The notes below the pieces were generated by a model, which was given only the letters and a program-made list of their open reading frames with translations, was not told where the DNA came from and made no database searches. A program made the position numbers and the translations under genes. Below, in pieces: positions 56,991 through 64,000 of a stretch of 64,000 nucleotides of DNA. How positions within the stretch are numbered: position 1 is the first letter of the stretch; the number at the start of each line of letters is the position of its first letter. The DNA is taken from assembly GCA_000310025.1 (NCBI GenBank), contig FN649742.1:2278151-2342150 (forward strand). Direction: 5' to 3'. Source of the stretch: Ectocarpus siliculosus. Lineage: Eukaryota; Sar; Phaeophyceae; Ectocarpales; Ectocarpaceae.

Positions 56991-59026
56991 TTACTGTGTT
57001 TTCCGGTGTGTTGGAATCGAGTGATGCGCCTTGCACCGTTGTTGCCAATGTGGAAACAGCTGCACTGACCGCGTAGACTTCAGAAAATACATGAAAGTAC
57101 ATGACGATACTTCGGACGGAGAGTTTTGTAGCCAAGAATCCCCGAAGACCAGTAACGTTGCCTTGCATGGGGGACAAACTTCGGGCAGAGAGAGAATACG
57201 AAAAACAAATGTCTGCTTATGATAAAAAACACAGAGCAGCAATGGCACGACACTGAGCGAACTAGTTCAATATTTGCGCGGTGCCCCCACCACACGAGCT
57301 TCCCGCTGTTTGAAGTGAGTGCTTCGGACAGTGGTTCAGACCCAAAGTGATGGGAAGCATAGATCGTGAAGAGTTCCGAAAACACATGCATAAGGACAAC
57401 GAGACTTATGATGAAGAGCATATTGCGAACCAGCCAAACGTCATCGATCCCAGTTCCGATGAGGAATGGCCAACCCGGTTGTCATTTGAGGTCGTTGTCA
57501 CAAAGAATACGAGACATTTGGCTATCACGGCTGGTGTGATGTTGCCTCTGTGCGCGAGATCACGTGGCCACAACACATACACGGGAGGCGTCCCCTGTCG
57601 GGTAAACACGTTTTCAATTTGCAGACAATAGTACTTGCACTAAAATGGCATCACGGCACAACACACCATGAATCGTTACGAAACAGACTAAAACCAATGT
57701 GGTGCTACAAACGAAACTCCCAGTGTCTCTCGACCATAGTCATTCCGTCTCCCCCTCGCTGCGCACATTCTCTCCAGAAACAGTACTTTGCCCGCGGGAA
57801 AACAAGGGGCTACCCTCTACCGAAAATTGCCTGTTGCCCTCAACTCGCGCACCTAAAACACAACGGCGTCGAAGCTGGTCGCAACGTACCAAAGCGCCAC
57901 ACCACCTTCCGTGGAAGGCCTTTCGAAGAGAAAAGTTACTTGGCGCGTGATGCGGCTGAGAAAAAAAGCCATTAGGACCTTACGTGCCCCGCCGGCGAAG
58001 CCTCGTCAACTGACCACACAGACCCTTTTATTTGCCTGTTTCATACTTACCTGGTAGGCTGTTTTAGACAGCTTAGGCGTTTGGGCAAAAAATCTCGACC
58101 CCTGGAGTACGCAAGCTAGATGGGGCGCGCTTTTCATTGGGTACATGTATCTCCTTGTTTTTCTGCTACCCCTGGCTCTTCACGCGGCGATGCTTGGATT
58201 CCGATACCCTCCACAAACACACGAACGAACGGGTGAGTGTGCACGCTCTGATCAAAGGCACATACATTCACCATGGACGTGTAACGCGTATCTTGAGGGG
58301 GGGGCATTATCTCTGTTGTTATCGATCTTGCCAGTGGCCGCCACACCGTTGTGTGCACGCACATTCACAACATAATCATAGCCAGAGGGACATTCTCGAC
58401 AGCTAAGTTCAATACTCTCAATGGTCCTTTGTCTCCCCCCAACAAAAGAAAATGCAAGTTTAGGTAGCAGACACACACTTTACATGATATATTAACTGTT
58501 GCAGTTTGCCAGAGTAAATAGTTCTGGCAGCACGAGACCGCTCACCCGGTCAGAGTCGGCCCCTGCTACACTCGGTCAGAGTCAATCTCGACAACCATTT
58601 GTTCTCCCGGACGAGCAGCTTGGACACAAGCATGCCCTACGTTTCGTCCTGGTGTGCGTCTGCACACATCGAGATCAACTGCCGCTTAGACCCGCGAACA
58701 GATGGGGATCACATTAGTGTACCCCATCCAAGGAATCACGTGGACACCACAACCAACCTCTTCCACCAATTCAATGCATCTCTCACTCTTCTTGCCGACG
58801 GGGGTTTCATTGCCCTCCGAAAGGTGTTACTTCGTGCTATTGTACCGTGTGAGAACCAACGCTCGCAAGGCTCATCCATTCATTGCCCTCCGAAAGGTGT
58901 TACTTCGTGCTTTTGTACCGTGTGAGAACCAACGCTCGCAACGCTCATCCAAGGGCAATCACTGTCCTGACTGCCGAGAGCCAGGGATTGTAAATGTATA
59001 TGTGGTAGGTATACTCCTAAAACGAT
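56991..59026. other. No gene supported
   Basis: Two weakly similar short stretches (DFRKYMKVHDDTSDGE at about 57079 and EFRKHMHKDNETYDEE at about 57368, plus strand) hint at a decayed duplicated exon next to a C-rich patch (CCQCGNSC). This is too little for a call. A 71-bp tandem duplication lies at 58808. Confidence 0.3.
58808..58951. repeat. Tandem duplication, 71 bp x 2
   Basis: CATTGCCCTCCGAAAGGTGT through ACCAACGCTCGCAA.GCTCATCCA occurs twice in a row with very few differences, so the duplication is recent. Confidence 0.8.
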
Positions 59027-59632
59027 ATGGCAAAGCTGACTCCTTTTTCTTCCCTTCTTGTTTTGCAACTACTCTCCGTGAGGAACACGTACGTAGTGCG
59101 ACGATTCATTCTGAGGCTGGATGACCAATCTCGCCAGGTGACCTACAATCCTACGCTCATCGCTCCCAAAACGGCACGCTCATTCGTATGTACCATATTA
59201 TGGTATACAGAAGGAGCTCGCTGATTTCAGAGTGTGCCCTGGCCGTAGACGCACTCCAAGGAATCGGAGATCTTTCCGTTCAGTTGTGTATTATGTAATC
59301 GCGAGGTGAGCGCACTAGACTACAGTACTACTCCTGTCGCCGTCACGGTCTCATCTGCGTAACGCGACTGAGCGCGGAAACTGACCTTTCCCCTGCCCTT
59401 CCCACCCCCCTCTGCCTCCTACATATAGGTGTACTTCGTCTTCGAAGTACACCGCGAGCCAAGGCGCTCCTGTATCCCTGTTGTATGTCATACAAAAGTG
59501 GAATGCGAGCCAGACATTCGAGTGTTGGCGACGAAAATCCCCGTCACTAGGGGAACCCTTCAAAAACCTCACAGCTTTGCATACGATAACGTTATCGATG
59601 TACCCGACATGGACGTACCCGAAAATAACTAG
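59027..59632 (+). CDS. Two-exon 3' end of an unrecognised gene, candidate
   Basis: Exon 59027-59137 (or starting after an acceptor at about 59077) encodes SVRNTYVVRRFILRLDDQSR and ends at the donor TCGCCAG|GTGACC. A 291-nt intron ends in a strong pyrimidine tract and ACATATAG (59428). Exon 59429-59632 continues in the same phase with VYFVFEVHREPRRSCIPVV through a stop after MDVPENN. The combined sequence looks protein-like and no known family is evident. More 5' exons would be expected upstream, but I could not find them. Confidence 0.35.
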
Positions 59633-59977
59633 AAGAAGCTACTGTAGACCCCTACAAACCACAGAAGAAGTCCTCATCGTGCTTTGCCAACAACACTCTG
59701 GGACCGTCTAAAATCTCTACAGATAGATGTGATACAAAATCGCAAAACAATCTGCCGTCCAACATGAGCTACCCCATGCGATGGAAGTTATAATATCCAA
59801 AAAATATCAAAAATGATTAAATGAACTAGCAATCGAGCGTGACAGGCGCACGCAAAGGCATGCAGAGGGGACACTAGAATCGCAATATGTTGCCTCTCTT
59901 AATACACCTGTCTATGTGTCGCTACGTGTTTTGTATTCATGTAGTTTCGTGGTTGCTGTTCTTGCACGCCGGATCTT

Positions 59978-60917
59978 CTAGTCGCACCCGGGTGAAGAAT
60001 TAGTGTTGCTGTGCCTACCCCTGTCCGTTTCGACAGCGCTCACAGCGGACTGCGACAGCACTTGGAGCCCAGACATGGGTCCACGCGAAAGCTCCTGGGG
60101 CTGGCTTGTAACCACCGCACCCCCACCTCCCCCCGCCCGCCCGGAGAGAGTATTGGCAGCCGTCGACGCGCTGCTAGCGTTCGCCATGGGCGGCGGGGGG
60201 TATACCCACGAGAGTTGCTGCTGCTCTTGCTGCAGATCGCGCGGAACGGCGGTACCAGGAGGAGGGGGAGGAGGAGGAGCATCACCGATGGCGCCACCGC
60301 CAACGCCTCCGCCACCGCTCCCGTTCCCTCTGTTCGGGGGGCGGACCTTGGATGAATTCTTAGAGACTCGCGGTGGAAGCTGCTGTCGCGAGGACCCAGT
60401 GGGGGGAGTAACATCTGAAGTGTGTGTTGCAACTGCTGGTACTGTAGCTGCTGCAGCTGCAGCTGTAGGGCCTACGGGCGGCTGTGCTGGCTGTTGTGCC
60501 ATCTGGTATCGGATCTGGGTACAAGAGCATGTAGAAGATACAACGTGCGTAGCATGTCGTCGTGGAACAAGCGTTAGGATAGCCTTGTTGGGGAGAACAT
60601 TCCTGAGCACTCAACTTGGTGGTTATCAATGTACATATCAAGTCGCTGCGGTTTACGAACACTTCTTTTGATCAGAATTGGGGGTCCCAAAAGCACACTT
60701 GTTGGTGCCAACTGTGGACATTGCCCAAACTCAGTAATTTGGTTGCCAACAACTTCTCAAAGAAACAACGTCTTGCATAGGTGCCATAGTTATTAAACAC
60801 GGGTGGATCAGAAGCAATTGCACTCACATGCTCACCTGGTTGGGCGCAGCAGGATATTGTTCTGCGAGGGGGGGCTGCTGGCACGGTTGCGAGTAAAGCT
60901 GGTGGCCCTGCCACTGT

Positions 60918-60952
<35 letters not shown>

Positions 60953-63648
60953 CTGCTGGTGTTGTTGTTGCTGTTGCTGCTGCTGCTGCTGTTGTTGTTG
61001 TTGCTGCTGCTGCTGATATTGCTGCGGGTGTTGCTGTTGCTGCTGATCAGCAGAGAAACGCGGAGCCATGTAATTGCCGATTGGTGCTCCATACATGTAT
61101 GGGTCTTGGCCAACTGGACCCATGCTGCCACCTCCGACGCCTCCACCCCCTCCCCACTGCCCAAATCCACCGCCGCTACCACCACCACCGTGAGTGGCGG
61201 GGCCAGGGGTAGCCACGGGCAGAAAGGAAGCCGGGTTGCCACTGGTACCACCGCCACCGCCACCGCCACCGTAGTTGAAAACGCGGCCACCGCCACCACC
61301 ACCACCACCGGGGTTACCGCCATTCTGAAGGTGCATCAGGAGATTGTTTTGAACCGGTCCACCTCCCTGCTGGGGGTGGTTGCCGCTGGTTGTCCCCATC
61401 AGCATCGATACAATGGTGTCGAGCTTGCCGTTCGCTTCTCGCAAGTCCTCGATCAACGTGTCCACGTCCGCCCTTAGTGTGGTCAGAATGTCTGACTTTT
61501 GCGAATCGGCTGGAGAAGGTTGCAAACACGAGAATAGCAGTGCACAGTTATGGGGAGGGACTTGCTTGAGAGGTATATTCACAATGTGCCTGGGAACGAA
61601 CAAACCCGTTCAGTTGTCGGAACGACCAGGGGTCGGGGTCGGGTGCATGCCATGACAACGAGCAAGCAGGGAGGCCGGCCGCGACACAAGATTTGAAAAT
61701 CAAATTGTTACCATGTTGTGTTGTGTTTTCGTTCTATTTATTATGGCGACAGTCTCCCCATTTTTCGTGGTGAGACGTGTACTACACTGTTCAGCATATG
61801 TAGAGTGCTACACTTTTCAGTGTTTTTTTTCGTACAACTACAAACATCCAGGGTCACCCAGTAGGGGGTATCACCAGGGCTTTTTTCTTCTTTTTATTTA
61901 TTTTCATGCCCCACCTTCCTCCTGCGGTGCGTGCTAAATTTTATATTTATCACGATAGGGTCCAGCCGTCCCTTTCCCTCGTCAACGGTGCTAACGTCGA
62001 AGTTTGGTACTCACGAGAGCTTTTTAGCTATATTTCGCTTTCACCCGCAAATTTGTAAATTTTTCACCCCATGGGGTTCGAACTCACGACCTCTGCGACT
62101 AGCGGTTTACGAGGATGCCACTAGACCACCGGGGCGACCAGCTCCTGTTGGGCGATTCCCCGACGTGCGTTTCGACACATCATCATTCGCTGCGCTCAAC
62201 TTCGTCGTCTTTTAGGTCAGTAGCTCCCGTTTGCAACACAGAGGGTAACTGAAGAGAAGGGGGGAAAGGGGTGCTTTCTGTCGAAAGGAAAACCCGGGGG
62301 CAAACTGGGGAAGTGGGGGGAATGCTCGGCTCGAACGATAATTATAGGCCAGGGCAACAGCGCGTGAGTTCGGTTCTTTAGCGAGGTAAAGCCATTGGCC
62401 GTTGAGGTCATTTAACCCATAGTGTAGCGGTGATTGCTTGCAACCACCGTGTTGTCCCCCCATGGGCAACCGATTTAATCACCGACCACCCAAACTCTGC
62501 ATCGCGGTGTTTACTAAGGAGGGGACAGGTATAACCTCTCCCGATAACACACTTGAGAACTTCACACAGGAAGTCAAACGAAGTGAGGCCTCGCCCCAGA
62601 GGTGACCACGCAATTGAGGCGATTCCGCATTAAATGTTCGTCCCCGCACATATGCATAACGTGGGTTGCGTTAAGGTACAACACGCCCCGGACTCATTTT
62701 CAAAGCCTCATCACTCCACGACGAAGAGGATGCCGAAATCAACTGGTGCGTTTTCGGAAAGCTCTCGACGAAATGGTTCTACTGTAACGCCACCATTTTC
62801 GGCAACGCCACTGCCTTTCCTGCCGACTAATCGAGCTCTGAAAATCGGTCCAAGGGGTGTGATATCTTACGCAACCTACGGTAGTGAAGATGGCACGCTC
62901 GCTGGGAAGTACCTCGTTTGCGCTTCAAGCGACCGCCGTCCTTCTGCCGTTTTATGCCCACGAGGAGATCCCTCCGGCCCCGGCGAAACTGCGGGTGCCT
63001 GAACTCCTCCCAGGAATCCGATTCTCTCGCCCCGGTCGACCCCGCGCCCGCCTCGCCCTGTGAATCGGCCGCAGAAGACCTCGAGCGTGTCGACGCTCCT
63101 CCCTTGACCTTCTTGAAGCCTAGGTGAAGAAAACAGCCACGAAAGCAGAGAAGTAGAGGTTTAGTGCCTGCCTAGACAGTACTGTGGGCCGATTTCAACT
63201 TTGCTGCCACAGCCTCGTGGAGCGTTCTTGCTCGAGGGGACCCATACTCGCCGCGGGTGCCGCATTGGAGTCTGCCTTTATTTACGTAGGTTTTCGGCCG
63301 AAATCAGGGAGTAGACTCACGAAACAACCGGCACCGCACCCAGACACCAGTCCAAGCCAAGTTTTTGCCTGGGAAGCGCCAACTACTACCACTGCTACTG
63401 CTACCTCGTACTGTACTGCACACATGTTCGGTATCGACGTTGCGAATATACTGTACGAAATGTCACGCACAACAACACCGCGACAAAAACATCATCCTGT
63501 ACCAGATATCCTCTACCAGAGAATTCACACGCAAGAATAGCAGGCCGATAGCGCGCGGGTACTCACCGTAGAAGTTGAGCTGGCGTACGAAGGAGAGGAA
63601 TTTCTTGTGGTTGTAGTATGACGGCAGGAGCCCCTCGAACACCAAAAC
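59978..63648 (-). CDS. Heat shock transcription factor HSF-B, exons 2-5 (5' end beyond window)
   Basis: Paralogue of HSF-A on the same strand with the same exon plan. Exons are 63648-63567 (82 nt, VLVFEGLLPSYYNHKKFLSF), 63119-62913, 61509-60836 and 60514-59978; all introns are GT-AG and phases agree (1500 nt in the window). Exon 1, holding the start of the winged-helix domain, must lie right of 64000. Exon 3 ends the DNA-binding domain (WEEFRHPQFRRGRRDLLVG) and carries an extra Ser/Ala/Gly loop of 19 residues before that motif compared with HSF-A. Exon 4 has the oligomerisation-like helix (KSDILTTLRADVDTLIEDLR) and then long Gly and Gln tracts. Exon 5 is Pro/Gly/Gln-rich and ends NSSPGCD. The low-complexity C-terminal half is probably the activation region. 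Intron 3 contains a tRNA-SINE and a MITE. Confidence 0.88.
60915..61042 (-). repeat. CAG/CAA repeat encoding polyglutamine in HSF-B
   Basis: About 125 bp of CTG/TTG triplets on the plus strand encode some 40 Gln with few His and Tyr on the minus strand, inside HSF-B exon 4. Mixed CAG and CAA codons suggest selection for Gln or interruption that slows expansion. Length may be polymorphic. Confidence 0.9.
61930..62135 (-). mobile_element. tRNA-derived SINE-like element in HSF-B intron 3
   Basis: On the minus strand, TGGTCTAGTGG (62128-62118) is a perfect A-box and GAGTTCGAACC (62085-62075) a good B-box, 43 nt apart as in a tRNA. The acceptor arms pair only partly (GCCCCGG against TGGGGTG) and no proper anticodon arm folds, so it is tRNA-like rather than a tRNA gene. 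The tail runs into an A/T-rich stretch near 61930. The left boundary is approximate. Confidence 0.6.
62660..62883. mobile_element. MITE family 2, copy b
   Basis: The left end GTGGGTTGCGTTAAGGTACA and the right end, reversed GTAGGTTGCGTAAGATATCA, are imperfect inverted repeats, each followed by ACAC-CCC bases. The interior ACGACGAAGAGGATGCCGAA and CCACCATTTTCGGC matches the copy at 37864 in inverse orientation. It lies about 30 nt from the exon 3 donor of HSF-B. Confidence 0.6.
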
Positions 63649-64000
63649 CTGCCAATGTTTAGACGAGAGGAGGACAAACAGGAAGAAGAGAGGAGGAGAG
63701 AGGTGGACAGAACAAGAGAGCAGGAAGGAGCGTGGAGAAACCGACGTCAGTAACTGAATCGTCATCGGAAAACGTGCAGCGCATGCACACACGTTTTTGG
63801 TGGCGCACGAGTCTACCCTGCACACATTCGCGGATCATGAATGGGGCATGCAGACGAACAACCCAACATACTCCAACATTCTGCACTCTCCTTGCTGCTG
63901 CTAACTGCTGCCGTGAGTGTCCCCGGCTGATCAAATACACACATACGAAATCATTTAATCTCCACTAAATGCACCCACTCTGCTACTCTGGGCACACCTA
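63649..64000. other. HSF-B intron 1, partial
   Basis: Upstream of the exon 2 acceptor (CATTGGCAG). I see no HSF exon 1 or repeat in these 352 bases. The intron continues beyond the window. Confidence 0.6.

Noticed and set aside
60003-61477. Plus-strand frames with poly-Leu and Gly/Pro tracts
   Set aside because: Antisense shadow of HSF-B exons 4 and 5; the Leu run is the reverse of the polyglutamine repeat.
62065-62135. True tRNA gene on the minus strand
   Set aside because: A- and B-box and spacing are perfect, but the acceptor stem mismatches at several pairs and no 7-base anticodon loop can be folded; a SINE head fits better.

Overview
The window looks like nuclear DNA of a stramenopile alga, most likely a brown alga of the Ectocarpus type. 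Four things point there. Genes are split by GT-AG introns with matching phases. There are two heat-shock-factor (HSF) genes. A degraded array of 23-residue FNQPI/VxWPxSLQxLSFG repeats matches, from memory, a repeat-protein type of brown algae. Tyrosine-recombinase (YR) retroelements and endonuclease-type LINEs are abundant. The species call is inference; no rRNA, tRNA or organelle marker fixes it.

Host genes. (1) 1216-5850, minus: a four-exon gene for a 1235-residue protein with many TRAF-type zinc fingers around a ConA/LamG-like domain that is split by a charged linker. (2) 12472-24955, minus: HSF-A, five exons, with a first intron of about 9.3 kb filled by a 2.7-kb tandem array. (3) 59978-63648, minus: HSF-B, a paralogue with the same exon plan, whose first exon lies beyond the right edge. 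(4) 49192-50945, plus: a broken FNQPI-repeat gene. (5) 55757-56990, plus: an unrecognised repeat/membrane protein locus. (6) Weak single-exon or two-exon candidates at 40146-40283, 54821-55546 and 59027-59632.

Mobile DNA dominates the middle. 27962-37018 is a YR retroelement (Ngaro/PAT-like, DIRS order) on the minus strand, with split direct repeats A1-ORFs-B1-A2-B2 and a LINE fragment between A2 and B2. 52981-54820 is a second, internally deleted member with the same A/B layout. 43050-48590 is an R2-superclade-like LINE on the minus strand (C2H2 fingers, RT, restriction-like endonuclease). It is interrupted at 44049-45322 by a head-to-tail dimer of a SINE-like element with a target-site duplication; the SINE tail resembles the end of the LINE fragment at 28.3-28.9 kb. 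Short TIR elements, foldbacks and duplicated segments fill 37-42 kb.

The stretches 1-1215, 5851-11440, 24956-27187, 42186-43049, 50946-52980 and most of 56991-59026 hold no gene I can support. 11440-11985 surrounds a 100-base N gap and is homopolymer-rich in a way that suggests poor base calls rather than biology.
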